NCBI RefSeq assembly: GCF_902459465.1
Contig: NC_047080.1
Location: 12,312,866 to 12,376,865, forward strand
Length of the DNA: 64,000 bases
Direction: 5' to 3'
Origin: Asterias rubens
Lineage: Eukaryota; Echinodermata; Asteroidea; Forcipulatida; Asteriidae
The notes under the pieces are model-generated. The model was not told the DNA's origin. It saw only the letters and a program-made list of their open reading frames with translations, and searched no databases. The position numbers were made by a program, and so were the translations under genes. Within the stretch, counting starts at the first letter, position 1. Each line of letters starts with the position of its first letter. This document shows positions 1 to 10,996 of the stretch, in pieces.

Positions 1-519
1 CTTTCACAAGGGGTCTTGTGGTCTTCTCAGGGGTGTTCATCTTTTCCATCTGACTCTTCATTCTTTCAATCTCCTCTTGAAGGTCCCTGATGGCTTCACT
101 CTTTCCACTGCTTCTAGTGACATCAGACACTGAGTCGTAGACCCTGCGTGGTGGAAGGGGCACAGAGGGAATGTATGGCTGTCTTGAAATTGGTCTGCTC
201 TTGATTGGATTAGAAACAGGATTCTCAAGTCTCAAGCGTGAGGTGCTTTGACTCTTTTTAGGTGATGCGTTTGAAGAAGGCTCTTGGTGTGACCCGTCCT
301 GATAGTGAGTCCAAGCAGGGTGAGGATTCCTGAGGGTTTTATGTGGGGTTTCTCGCCTACGTGAGGGTCTCTCCAGATGTGGCTGCCTGTCTCTGGAGTT
401 CTGATGACCTGGTTGCTGTTTGCGTTGTTGGATACCTGATGAGTGAACTGGTGTGGGATTGGCTGCAGGACGTGGTTTTTGTTTCTCAGTTGATGACCTT
501 CTGTTGGCCTGGGATGTAC
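1..519 (-). CDS. AKNA: AKNA coding exon 9 (cut by window edge)
   Basis: Acceptor AATTACAG at 520-527. Joined with the one base from exon 8, the frame stays open to the edge. First two thirds polar and rich in Q, H, P, R and S; the last 30 residues form a coiled coil (LQEEIERMKSQMEKM). A longer C-terminal part is expected outside the window. Confidence 0.75.
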
Positions 520-3500
520 CTGTAATTAATTAGTTACACATTTGTACAAACATTTACTCATCATTTTCTATAAAAAAGAGCCAACATTTGTCTTGCCAAA
601 GAGATCCCCACTAACCTCCCCTTCCCATGTTTTTTTCCTTAACTTCATAAAATTGCAGGCCAAGTTTGGTTTCAATGTCTGGAAATGTCACCAGTCCCGA
701 TACTTCAGGGAGGCAATGAAGGCGATTGCCTCCATGCCCCCTGGTCATTACCTTGGTGCCCATAAAGTGCTCCATATCCAAAAGTATCATTACTATTGGA
801 CTAAAACAAACGTGAGATAAACAATCCTAAGCAAGTGTTTCAACAGAAAACAAAACTAACTTCTTAAAAGAGGAGTCTTGTCCGTTGATTTCTTCACAGC
901 TCTACTTGAACGGAGACTTTCCTCTTCTATTTCTTCATCCCTTTCACTGATGTCGTAGTCTGAGAACTGCGGACTCTCCCAGTCTCCACCTGGTAACCTC
1001 CGGATGACCTGTGGTGGTGACCTCTGACCCAGGGGTAACTTGCTTGACCTCAGACTTTGCCTGACACTTAAATGAAAACACATTAAGGTCATTTCATGGT
1101 TTGGTCTACATATTAAACTATAAATATTTTCTAATCTAAATTTTATGTTGACATCACGGTATCAATTTTAAAAGGTGACTTGCACAAAATGGCCTTCAAA
1201 ACTATGTTTGATATTAAGTCTAGCTTTGAATATCTCGAGCCATGACATTATAACATGTATAAAGTCACATTTTGAACTGTTTTAGACTTTGTTTTCAAGA
1301 GTACCATGAATGAAGGAATATTGAGCGAGTTTCTCTCACCTTTCTCTGGGCTTTCTGAGCTGGTTCCTGCCATCGTATCCAGCACCACCATTCTGATTGG
1401 ATTGTCGGCTGCTCTCCGACCCCATAAATCCACTGTCTGCTTCTGGTGACATGAAACCATTCTCTGGCAGTTTCTGTCTGGATCCATCTCCTCTAGTGGT
1501 GTGCTCAGACTGTCCAAGAGGGTCATGTTGGAAGTCTGAGGGTCCATGGTTCTCGTTCCTCAGGCTGGGCTTTCTGATGGTGATGGGGTCTTTACCAAAG
1601 TTCTTGTCGGTAGTGTTGGTGAGTGACTTTGGTCTTGGAAGTTGACTCTACGGAAGTGATAACACAAAAGAAGTTGCTTCAGAGGAAAAATAACGGGCAA
1701 AATACTTCTGCAATGGCGGTATTAAAAAAACGGCGTTTGAGTTTCTGTGCGTATTTGGCTGTAGTGGTGTTAGCACACCAAATGGGTCAAGCACTGTGGC
1801 GAATTGTGGGTTTCACTGAGCCCCTGTGGTAATGGTTTGGTAATTGGTCTGATTGCAGAAATACAAAAAAAAAAAAACCCAATTATGATCCTCTGTCAAT
1901 GAGATTTATAGGTCTAAAGTCTGTATTTAAGCGTTTCATTGACAAAACAATTTAAACTGGCTAAAAAAAGTTGCTTTTTGAATGAAAATTACTGAAAATA
2001 ATCCCACACGGGAAAGGATGTTTTATCCTGAGGCAAACTGGATTAGCCTCTGCTGGAAAACGCATCAATCTTTCTATACCTGTCTTGAGTGCCTCTTTCC
2101 ACCTGAAACATCTCCTGGCGTATTTCTTCTGGAATTTCTGTCATCTCCTGAAAAAAAGAAATCGTCAAATTACTTTAGTACAAAGGATGGGGGCTTCTTC
2201 TGTTACAGTTCAATATTTAGCCAAAGAATCCATAATAAAGACTTGGCCATGAAATGTCCAAACTTGACCAACCTGTGGCGTGGGGTTGTCTGGTGGGTTG
2301 CGGTGGTGAAAACAGTGATGGGGCACCATGGTGACTATCCTGTGATGCTTGTGGTGAGTTGCTAGAATAACCACTGTGGTGAGATTGATCGGTCTCCTCA
2401 CGTTCTACACCTGGGTATAATAATAGGCAATTAATAAAACAAAAAAAATTGCAAATTCTAACCAACTTCTTGAATTTTACTCAAAAAATTTTACTTGGCA
2501 AAATGTCCGACCTTAGCACCCTCCTTTTACAAAATGTTTTGCTTGCTTAGATTCAGTGCATTGTCTTTGAATACCTTGTGTCTGTAAGTAAGACACTTAA
2601 CCATGATTGCTTCATAAAGTTGGGGAGGTAGTGCTTTATGCTCTACCAGCTAGACTTGGATGATACCCCAGCCTACATCCGTATGGACTGAAAAGGTGGC
2701 AACCCTGTTTCCATCTCATATTTCAAACACAGCTCCACAAACCTTGTGATAAAACAATGAGCGCATCGAGACCTGCCTCTGGTGTGAGGAAGCACCCAAA
2801 AGGTGTTCTCGTCTCTTATGGCTTCCCGCCGGTTTGAGAGAAGCGATCTCGTTGCTTGTATTCAAAAGCCTCCTTAAGACATTTCTGTTCCCCAACCAAT
2901 CCTAGTTCGTTTGTTTTCTTTTTGTCATTTATAGCGCTATATAAATGCTTCGTATTATTATTATTATTAATAGCTAGACTGTAAAGTGAATTGTCTAATA
3001 CCATCTTGTTGATCTTGATCTTGATCTTCATGACTGCTCCTCTCCTCAATGTGTCTGCAGAGAACAAATTAAAGCCAGGGAGAAACTTCATTCCTAATAA
3101 CTTTCTTGGACATTGTCTCCAAACCTTGTCCCTACCTTGGGATCAGAATGAACGCACGAGTTCATGTACCATGCCAACCTAAACATCTTAAACAGAATGA
3201 GAAGCATTCCCTTTTCTAAAACCTTCCCAATGCCCCCAAACAATAACATAAAAAAAACAAATAATAATAAACAATTGTGAACAAAACCCTAATGCACTGC
3301 TAATAGCCCAACATGTATCTTGCTAGCAAAGTAGAATTTGAAACTTTGCACAGTGGGAGTATAATTAGGTGAGGTTTGCGATAATACCTTGTCAACCAAC
3401 GGTTCTTTTCAGAAGCAACACTACTCAAAAGAGAGATGTTCACTTAATGTTACCGTAAACCCAACTTTATTGTGGTAGTTGTAAACAAAGTCTTAAAAGG

Positions 3501-6500
3501 GGAAACTGCATGGCACATAAACCTCTAAATAAAATGTTTATTCAGGTTTTTTTCATGGCACTAAAATTTAAGAAAAAAAACACAAGCAAGTCAGCCGGTC
3601 AACATATAGAAGTTGAATGCCGGTAAAAGTCTGAACTAAATTGATTCAAATTTGAGTCAGAACTGTCAACATTATTATAGAACTAATGTAGAACACTATT
3701 TCCTAAACATTGTTTATAAACATCTTCTCAAATTGGACATGTAATTTCAATCGCAAAAAAATACATTAAAGCAAATTCACCATACTTCAAAAAAGAACTA
3801 ACCTGGAGTTCTTTTGAAACTGCCGCTCCAGTTCTCGCTCCAGTTCTTGGCGAAGTCGCTCCTCTAATTCTCTGCTTTCATTGCTTGATTCCTGAGATTG
3901 TTGTCGGTGGGGCGGGGAGATCGTTGGCGGCGGGTTATTACGTAGGTTATTCTATCAACAGCAAAATTCAAGAATAATTTTAAAGGTCAAACTATTCTGG
4001 CGCATTAGTATTTTTTTCAATTTAATAGGCAATCACATTAAAATTTGAGGTGACATCATGATGATGTCATCATAGCCTCGTTGATGTCACCTTGAAGGTA
4101 CAATCTCCATAAAATATAAGATTTTATGTTTTCTACCATTGAGCTGTGTTCAAGTCGCGCCTGCCAACATAGGGCTAAATAGCTAAGTTGGTGGAGCGCC
4201 TGCATGTTAATACAGAGGTTTCATATCCCACTCTAGTCAATTTGTTTTTAGTTCAAACCCAAAATCTTTCAACATTTTACCCAGTCAGTCTCCCAAATAA
4301 TTACATGTGTGAATATAAATCAGCTATAAATTGAGCTCAAATTTTCACAGGTTCGTTATTTTGTGCATATGTTGAGATACACCAAGTGAGAAGACTGGTC
4401 TTTGACAATTACCAAAGGTGTCCAGTTTCTTTAAAGTACACAAGCTTGTTTTGTTGCATTGTAAAGGAACATTACAGAATTGGTTTTTGCTAACATAAAT
4501 CTGTGGACATTGTGTTTTTGTCCTACAAATATACATATACCCTTTAAGCATTTCAAAAATATTGTATATGACATCATAACTACATCAACGTGGAAGCGTA
4601 CATTTCAATCAAGTTTGCCCTTCTGAAAATTATGAATCAGGAGATGTTTTTCAGGAATGTTTTGGCTTGACGATGATGAGAAGGTTTTTGTTTTCAGTAA
4701 GAAAACAATAAGGCACTCTTAGGTCCATTCTAAATAAAAGCTCAAAATAAAATACTCAGCTTTTGCTCCTAATCCAAGTAAAACCAGTGGAAACAGGCAG
4801 TCACATGTTGAATATATTACCAACTAAATATTGATTCCATAAAATCCTAAAAGGAACTCTTAAACTACACCTTGTAGTTCTATTTTCTACTTTTACACAC
4901 AAACTCACCTGAACTATTTCTGCAACATCCTCCAGTTTCATACCAAGTTGAAAGATTTCACCCTCTATGGCTCTGTCTGGGTCAAAGGTCATGTCCCCTC
5001 CTCCACTCAGCAGGCTGTTCCTACGACGGAAGGCGTTGTGTTCCTCCTTAGCATGCATGTATTCTGCTTCTAGCTTCCCCTGATCAGACTTGAGGCGGTC
5101 CAAGACGTTTTTCTGCTCAGAAGGTTCGATCTGATTGCCTTGGAGTAACATTCCAAAGGAGTCGACCTGTGATGCGAAGACATTCAAACAAATCCAGACA
5201 ACGTGTTAGTAAGAAGACAAGCTTTGAGAAATAAACAACAAAGATAAAGTTGGATTGTGTAACATGGGCCTCCACGGAAAGTGCGTGCTGGCTGTTGATC
5301 AGAGTGCACTAGACTCAAGCTCTAATATTTCTGATCAGCAGAGTGTGTGAGTTTGAGTCCTGGTCACGACACTCGTGCCCTTGTGCAAAACACGTCACCA
5401 TTACTGCTGTGACCTTTGGATGGGTCGTAAAGCCTAAGGTCCCATGTGTTGTGTAACGCATGTAATTAAAACAACCCAGCCGTCGATTTCACAAAACTTT
5501 TCCTAACTTAAGACTTATCTTAGGACTTAGGACGAGTCCCAACCCTGCACTGTAGCATGCAGACCTTAAGAGTTACTCATCTTAACTCGAGATAAGACGA
5601 GTCCTAATTCTTTGTGAAATCGATCCATGTACACTTATTGTTTAGATAATTAGAGCACAAGGGCTGACCCTACATGTAAACATGGTAAAGGCTTTCAGGC
5701 TATTTTTTTGTCCAAGGGAAAAACAATCAGGATTAAATTTCATAATAATAAACTTACGCTTACCAGAATAAGGTTACCAGTCGAACTACAATGTCACAAG
5801 TACAACTTGTGACTGGTATCCTGCACATTTCTGCTCAGCAGAAAGTTGTTAAGCAATATTCTCTGCCTAAACAGCTCTATGAAATTGGGGCCTGAAATCA
5901 GACTGAAGTAGGAACAATACCTGTTCTTGAAGGCCTTTTGCTTGGAAGGCTAATGCCATAAGTACACCTTCCTCTGCTGGGAACCCATTCTCGTCTCTTT
6001 CTGGTTTCTCCAATGGTCTGGTACCTGAAGGCCCTATGTTGTTATTGTTTATCTGGATACCCATGGTAGAGTGGCCAGTCTGGATGGTTTGTGGCCCTCC
6101 TAATGGACCCCCTGAGGTGTGAGAACTGGAAGAGGAAATAATAAGGAAAGGAAGATAAATTACCGTATCAGATGGCGACTTTTTTTTAAAGCAATTTTAA
6201 ATTTTCTGTCTTCATTTGTGCCTTATGTAATTTTACTGGTTTTCCTTTTTTTATCTGCATTTTGTAGTGTTTTTGCACGTTATATATAGTGACAGCCTAA
6301 TTATTATTTTGCGTAATTACCAATAGTGTCCACTGCCTTTAATGGGTCCAAATGACTTGCACAGTGTATATCCAGCATATATTCCCTACTCTAGACATTA
6401 TGAAGATAAATGATAAGGCATTTCAAGTACATGTACTAACCTGGAGGACATGATGTGGTGGATAGTAGCCTGCTGTGGTTGGTTGAAATTGACCATACCA

Positions 6501-7957
6501 GGCTTCTGAACAGGTGAGAATGATCCTTGTAAGCTTTGTCCTGGTGCTGGACCATCCGAGTATAGACTGACTTTTGCTCCCAGCTTTAACTGATCTATTG
6601 TGTTCTCGGCCTGAGCATATTTACCAAGTAAATCGTCGTAATTTTTCTGGAGCTGGCCAACAAGCTCATCTGCATGTCGTCGAGTTCTTGACTCCTCTTG
6701 CAACCTTAGCGACAGGTCAAACTTGGACGGATCGGAAGATAAACTAATGTTTACACTGCTGGCATTGGAGTCTCTGCGAAGATTAAGTCTCGGAACACCG
6801 TTGGGTCTCTTACTGCTACTAGAGTTTTTGTGATTTCTAGTATCAGTGCCATTTGAGTGTTGACTGCTTGAGCGATCAGTAAGGTCCTCTGATCTTTGGG
6901 AATACCTTGGAGACCTGTGGCTTCTTTGAGAACTGGTACCAGAGACACGTGGAGAGTTCCTGGTTGATGAGCGAGCTGATCTAGGAATACTCGCACTCAA
7001 AGACCCCTTAGGAGTCCCCTTGTGCTCCGCCGCCTCAACCTCGTTGGTTTTAGGGGTGGATCGTTTGAGAGGCTTCGTGGCTGGTCTTGGTAGGCGGTTC
7101 CTATTGACTGCATTTGGGACAAACTGACCAAGACTCATGCTTGCAGAATCACTGTCTTTACCATCAGTGGGATCAACACTATAACTCTCTTCAGCTGCGC
7201 CTGCTTGGAGGTTTTCATGAAAGCCATTAGCAGTTACTACAGTCTTGTTAAGTTCCATGGATGTCCCCTCAGAGAGAATGTCTGATTCTACCGAGGACCT
7301 CCTATCATTTTCAAAACCACTTGCCATCCTCCTATGGTCAACATCCTCCAACTTCGTAAAAATTTCAGCTGCTTTTTCGTGTTGATACGATTGCTCTAGA
7401 GGGTAACCCTCTAAGTAGTGCTCGTCGTTATTGTTTTTGTAAAAATGCTCAGGATGATTGAAAACGTCATCTGAGTACCCGAAAGATCCGTCGTTAAGTC
7501 CGTCTGATGCATAGTTAAGGTCCACTACAGAGGTATCGGCCCTTGGGGTGGCCTGCATGTACATCTGTAAAAGCCCAGTGGAAGACCCATTCCCAAGATG
7601 CTGCCCATCTTCAGAGAAGTCATCCTCGCTTGGTAAGTTGCTGCCGGAGTCATACTGCCCTCTGTGGTTCAGTAATTCGCTATCGTTCAGAAGGCCACTT
7701 GTTTCATGCTCTCCGTCAAGCTGTAGGATTTCCCCAAGAGACTCGTTAGTAAGATAGTCCCCCAGGAGGATGCCATGGTTCTCGTCTTGGGAGAGCATAC
7801 TCAGGTTGGGCGGCTGGAGCCCTGAGAAGGCATCCAAGGGAAGATCAGGATCATCTCCCTCAAAAGACTGGCTGCTCATCATGCCTTCCAGGTCCTCAAA
7901 GGAGGCTGTGTTACCAACGTGGCTCCCAGCATCATCATCGTGGCCACGACCATTCAT
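1..7957 (-). CDS. AKNA: AKNA-like protein gene (3' end beyond window)
   Basis: Multi-exon gene read from 7957 downward. Supported coding exons: 7957-6441, 6125-5921, 5166-4909, 3951-3803, 2410-2273, 2147-2080, 1647-1340, 1060-861, 519-1 (continues off the edge). All have GT-AG borders. Phases agree at every join except exon 4 to exon 5, where a small unseen exon is needed. Identity rests on three segments: a coiled coil with ENTIDQLKLGAKV in exon 1, the block FDPDRAIEGEIFQLGMKLED in exon 3, and the acidic motif SPEADSGFMGSE in exon 7; all resemble vertebrate AKNA. AKNA is described in vertebrates both as an AT-hook transcription factor and as a centrosomal microtubule-organising protein. I see no clear RGRP-type AT-hook in the visible part, which favours the centrosomal role; that is inference. 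The start ATG at 7957 opens a 505-codon exon; non-coding 5' exons may lie upstream. Confidence 0.85.
692..800 (+). repeat. Dispersed repeat, 'GGCGATTGCCTCC' family, copy 1
   Basis: Sequence with GGCGATTGCCTCCATGCCCC followed by TGGTCATTACCTTGGTGCCC, in the intron between AKNA exons 8 and 9. Related copies are at 22,665-22,850 (+) and 26,195-26,390 (-). Confidence 0.6.
861..1060 (-). CDS. AKNA: AKNA coding exon 8
   Basis: 200 nt, acceptor GTGTCAG, donor GAA|GTTAGT; phase agrees on both sides. Codes a basic Ser/Pro/Arg-rich start, then an acidic block (SDYDISERDEEIEEES). Likely disordered linker. Confidence 0.75.
1340..1647 (-). CDS. AKNA: AKNA coding exon 7 with the DSGF motif
   Basis: 308 nt, acceptor CCGTAG, donor AAAG|GTGAGA. 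Starting in phase 0 it reads through and ends with two carried bases. It holds LPENGFMSPEADSGFMGSE; an xDSGFxGSE motif is conserved in AKNA proteins and resembles a phospho-degron/PEST-type site. The rest is polar and disordered-looking. A longer open frame on this strand (1248-1547) is out of phase and not used. Confidence 0.8.
2080..2147 (-). CDS. AKNA: AKNA coding exon 6
   Basis: 68 nt, acceptor TTTTTTTCAG, donor ACAG|GTATAG. With one carried base it gives 23 codons of basic, Arg/Ser/Gly-rich protein (GDDRNSRRNTPGDVSGGKR) and ends in phase 0, matching the next exon. Confidence 0.6.
2273..2410 (-). CDS. AKNA: AKNA coding exon 5
   Basis: 138 nt, acceptor ATACCCAG, donor CACAG|GTTGGT. Only the frame needing one carried base is open; it is His/Ser/Pro/Gln-rich (SHHSGYSSNSPQASQDSHHG). 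It joins the 68-nt exon at 2147 in phase. Confidence 0.65.
2550..2790 (+). mobile_element. Degenerate SINE-like element
   Basis: Contains GTAAGACACTTAACCATGATTGCTTC and downstream sequence similar to the element at 5290-5465. Lies in AKNA intron 4. Degraded, so the borders are approximate. Confidence 0.4.
3388..3420 (-). CDS. Candidate AKNA microexon
   Basis: A 33-nt segment bordered by TTTTGAGTAG and AAG|GTATTA. With the two bases carried from exon 4 it stays open and reads SVASEKNRWLTR. Being 33 nt it does not change phase, so it alone does not repair the join to 2410-2273. Short, so could be chance. Confidence 0.35.
3803..3951 (-). CDS. AKNA: AKNA coding exon 4
   Basis: 149 nt, acceptor GATAG, donor CAG|GTTAGT. 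Only one frame is open. It codes a Pro/Gln-rich start and then a charged helix (ELEERLRQELERELERQFQ). It leaves two bases over, which does not fit the next supported exon, so at least one exon is missing between 2411 and 3802. Confidence 0.75.
4164..4255 (+). mobile_element. tRNA-Asn-like SINE, degraded copy
   Basis: TAGCTAAGTTGGTGGAGCGC (A-box region), then GTTAATACAGAGG and CCCACTCTAGTCAATTTG with a tail AGTTCAAACCCAAAA. Same family as the near-intact copy at 62,121. Confidence 0.6.
4338..4437. mobile_element. Partial MITE, GGCACTGGACAC family
   Basis: Right part only: TTTTCACAGGTTCGTTATTT, then ACACCAAGTGAGAAGACTGG, ending ACCAAAGGTGTCCAGTTTCT. Matches the 3' half of the full copy at 57,481-57,831. 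In AKNA intron 3. Confidence 0.6.
4909..5166 (-). CDS. AKNA: AKNA coding exon 3: core AKNA domain
   Basis: 258 nt, 86 codons, phase 0 at both ends (acceptor CACAG, donor CAG|GTGAGT). It starts VDSFGMLLQGNQIEPSEQ, runs through a helical KLEAEYMHAKEEHNAF segment and ends with FDPDRAIEGEIFQLGMKLED. Vertebrate AKNA has the same order (a VDSFE-like start, LEEEYL, then FDPxRxLEAEIFRLG), so this is the strongest identity evidence. Confidence 0.88.
5290..5465 (+). mobile_element. tRNA-like SINE, third family
   Basis: Holds a B-box-like GTTTGAGTCCTGGTCACGAC, then TTGGATGGGTCGTAAAGCC and GTGTTGTGTAACGCATGTAA. Within AKNA intron 2. Confidence 0.5.
5483..5624. mobile_element. Palindromic element with ends CGATTTCACAAA / TTTGTGAAATCG
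   Basis: The ends are inverted repeats (ATCGATTTCACAAA type) and the interior is rich in TTAGGACT / AGTCCTAA. A relative lies near 47,185-47,325. No coding capacity, so a non-autonomous MITE-like element. Confidence 0.6.
5755..5895. mobile_element. 'Camel-back' MITE, GGGCCCAATTTCAT family
   Basis: Member of the commonest family in the window. Ends with AGCTCTATGAAATTGGGGCC and holds the inner blocks ATAAGGTTACCAGTC and GACTGGTATCCTGC. Its right end lies about 25 bp from the AKNA exon 2 donor. Confidence 0.6.
5921..6125 (-). CDS. AKNA: AKNA coding exon 2
   Basis: 205 nt, acceptor TTCCAG, donor CAG|GTATTG; with two carried bases it gives 69 codons and ends in phase 0. Gly/Pro/Thr-rich at first, then an amphipathic stretch (EGVLMALAFQAKGLQEQ) leading into exon 3. 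Confidence 0.8.
6441..7957 (-). CDS. AKNA: AKNA coding exon 1: acidic N-terminus plus coiled coil
   Basis: The exon gives 505 residues plus two bases (AG) carried over the donor CAG|GTTAGT. Residues 1-250 are rich in D, E, S and G with no domain I recognise. Residues 280-400 are basic and Ser/Arg-rich (runs of SPR, SQR, SSR). Residues about 416-463 form a coiled coil with the AKNA-typical string YAQAENTIDQLKLGAKV. The ATG at 7957 is the first in this open frame; an out-of-frame ATG lies 22 bases upstream. Confidence 0.85.
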
Positions 7958-10900
7958 AATACCAATACTGATCGTTCATTACGTTTCAATCAAATATAAA
8001 ATAAATTTTTACATATAAAAGATTCCTTTAAGCTTTGTAACTTTTGTTCCTAAAAGGCACTCTAATATAGTTCGGTGGTGAGTTTTGTTCGGCTGCTCCA
8101 TGAAATGTTGTTCAATATATGGCTGTTTTATTCTTGCATTTTCTTCAATTTGTGGTGATCTGGCTCATCTCTTTATAAACTGAAGAAGAAGAAAAGAAAT
8201 AGCAACTTTCAAAATTATGCATAATTTATATTTTTTTTGCAAAGTCACTTTTGGAAAATGGGCACCAATGTTGAAACCGAGTTTTGGGGACAAGTGCCGC
8301 ATCTGGCTTTGCATTCTACCAAACAAAACAAGGTTAGATCAAAGCAAGGTTTTATTTCATCCTGCTGTTTTATGAGCGACATTTGGGCATGTTTCTGAGA
8401 AATTTTAGTTTAGTTTTTGTGCAAGACCATGTTAACAAAAACAACTGTACATGTGTCTCTTCTACATGTATTATGATCGCTGATTCTAACTGCTTTTAAA
8501 CACACTCACACAAATTAAACAAATTGTTTGGGGGTTTACAATTTAGAATCAAAAATTTTAAGATCATAAACACAGGTTCAAAGTTTACTTGGGAAAATAA
8601 TATAAGAAAAGTTTCTAAAGCTTTATGATAATTTTTAAATTTTTTGTATTCAACAAGTTTTGAATATTATCAGTGCAATTAAATGATTTTAAAACTGAAA
8701 CACTAGACCATTTGTATAAAGCCACCTCAATGTGTTTGCATATTATGCAAAATATGCTAATAGCTTTTAATTTAAGTTATGCTGTCTAGCACCCACTGGT
8801 AAATAACTCAAGTATCTGGCTGCCGGCATCGAATTTCCGAACAGATGGTGTTGCCAGAGCAGAGTTTTACGATCCTGGGGTTATCATTGTGTGATACCTG
8901 TACATGACATTTAGATGAGCTTGAATAGGAAAACAGGAAAAAACAGTCAAACACTTCACATAGTCAATACTGCTTTCTGTTTTAAACATTTATGTAGAAG
9001 TTGTTAGCCTGTGTACTGTACAATAAGATAGAGGGTGACTCAACGCTAGTATTAATAGTTTGTTTCCATACAACCTTTGACAGCAGAATGATTTCTAACA
9101 ACATCAAGCGAGATTGGACATGCTAATAATTTGACCTGTAAATGGGACCAGCGTTTGGTGATTTTGTTCACTGGTTAGTTAAAGGTAACTACTTTGTACA
9201 AGTCACATGTCACAGCTACTACTGACACAACAAGCTCATCTGCAAGGCTAAATCGGTATCAAGGCATGACCAGGCAGAAATGATTTTAATGGGAGCAAAT
9301 AGCTTGCAAAGAAGTGAACAATTGTAAAACTTGTACACAGCAGGAAACAGTAACATTGGCAAGAGCCACAACAACAAATTACTGAGGAGATAACATTAAA
9401 CAAATCAGAACTGCTGTGTACTTTCAATCAAAAATACCCTCAGTGGCCCAGTAAACCAATTCTCTGCCGTCATTTGCAGACAAGTTTTTCAGTCTGGCAA
9501 TACAGCAGCTTCAAAATCCATGAGCAATTTTTTAATTTTATTTTTTGGAAAGTTACCCCTCCCTAACAATAACCTATAAGGCCAAGCAAGGTTAGGACTT
9601 AAGAACAGAGTGGGGAAGGGAAAAGGAAGCAAAAAGCCAAGAACTTTGTTTATTAAGAATTATGAGACTGAATCAAGAACAATGGAATATGTCATCACAA
9701 CATGATACAAAGGTTTTAACAATGGCTCATACTGTAATATTTACCAAATTACATTTCTTTCTTGTCTCTAACTTACATTCTTCTTATCTTGTTAATCCTT
9801 GTTGTTCCTGCTGCACATGCCTTCATTGTCTCTAACTTGCTGCTTGCATTCCTCTGGTCCTGTCAGTTCAGCTTGCCCAACAATGCACATCCATGACCCC
9901 CTTATTCACTTCCTTCCTGATTGCATGATTGGAGTGAATGTAATCTCCACAGCAGAGTCACAGTGTCAGACAACTTGGCATGGAAAGAAACCTCACTGAA
10001 CGTCCCTCATGATCCATGGGTTATTGACTGTTTGGGAACTGTTTGTATGTCTTGAGAAAAATGCTGTTCAATGTGGCGATAAAACTAAAGGATGATCACC
10101 ACATCACGACATGATGAAAAACTTCATTCCTGCAAAGAGAAAGAACTGCAAATTATAACATTTCACACAAAGAGGTTTTGTGGGTTTTTTTCTTCTTGAA
10201 ATGGAGATTTTAACTTTTTCCCCAAACAACTTCCTTTATGCGCGATTATTTTCAAGAGAATTAACCAAATGAAACGAAGTCAATGCAAGCTTAGAGACAT
10301 TGAATGCAAATAATTTAGTTTAAACCAGCCCCATATAAAAAAAAAAGCTCACTCGTCAACATTTCTGTCTATAACATAATATAATAACAGTCAATGCAAC
10401 GCCAGGGCCCAATTTCATATAAAGCAGAAAATATTACTTTAAATGCTACATGTATTAGCAGAAATGAGCAGGATACCAGTCGCAAAATTGCACATGTGAC
10501 ATGGTACTTTGGCTGGTAACATAATTCCGGTAAGCACAAATTTCTTCTGCTTAGCTACTTCTTGTGTTTAAGCCACTCTATAGAATAAGACCCAGGTTGC
10601 AGTTGATAACCAAACTTGCTGACTTCCTCTTTCCAAAGACTGGGATATATCACACAGGCATTCCTATCTTTAGTGGATACATCCTATAAATAACCAGTGC
10701 TTCACCATCCATTGATATCCTGAGTACAGTGTAGTCTCAATACTTGAACCATTTTGACCTCTAAGCTCAACTGACCCATTCTACAACTGAGGCAGTGAGG
10801 ACTGCTGAGGTAATGCAATTTTGAACGAACAGCAAGATGTCAACATGGACTTTGGTTTCTACACCATATGGACAACACTGTATAAAGTGTAATACATTGG

Positions 10901-10996
10901 TTCCATAAGATTGATTTCACAGGCAACAAATCTCATTATATTCCACTGGCTGAAAAAAGCAAATTAATGGAACAGACAGGTCAGCAATAACAGGGA
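7958..10996. other. Intergenic / AKNA 5' flank, no gene seen
   Basis: AT-rich. Holds one palindromic MITE (10,405-10,561). No open frame looks coding. The AKNA promoter and any non-coding first exon probably lie here or further right, but I cannot place a start site. Confidence 0.5.
10405..10561. mobile_element. MITE, GGGCCCAATTTCAT family
   Basis: Begins GGGCCCAATTTCAT. Inner GAGCAGGATACCAGTC and GACATGGTACTTTGGCTGGT blocks match the family; the right end is degraded. Confidence 0.6.

Noticed and set aside
1982..2365. 127-codon plus-strand frame
   Set aside because: Antisense to AKNA exons 5 and 6 and their introns.
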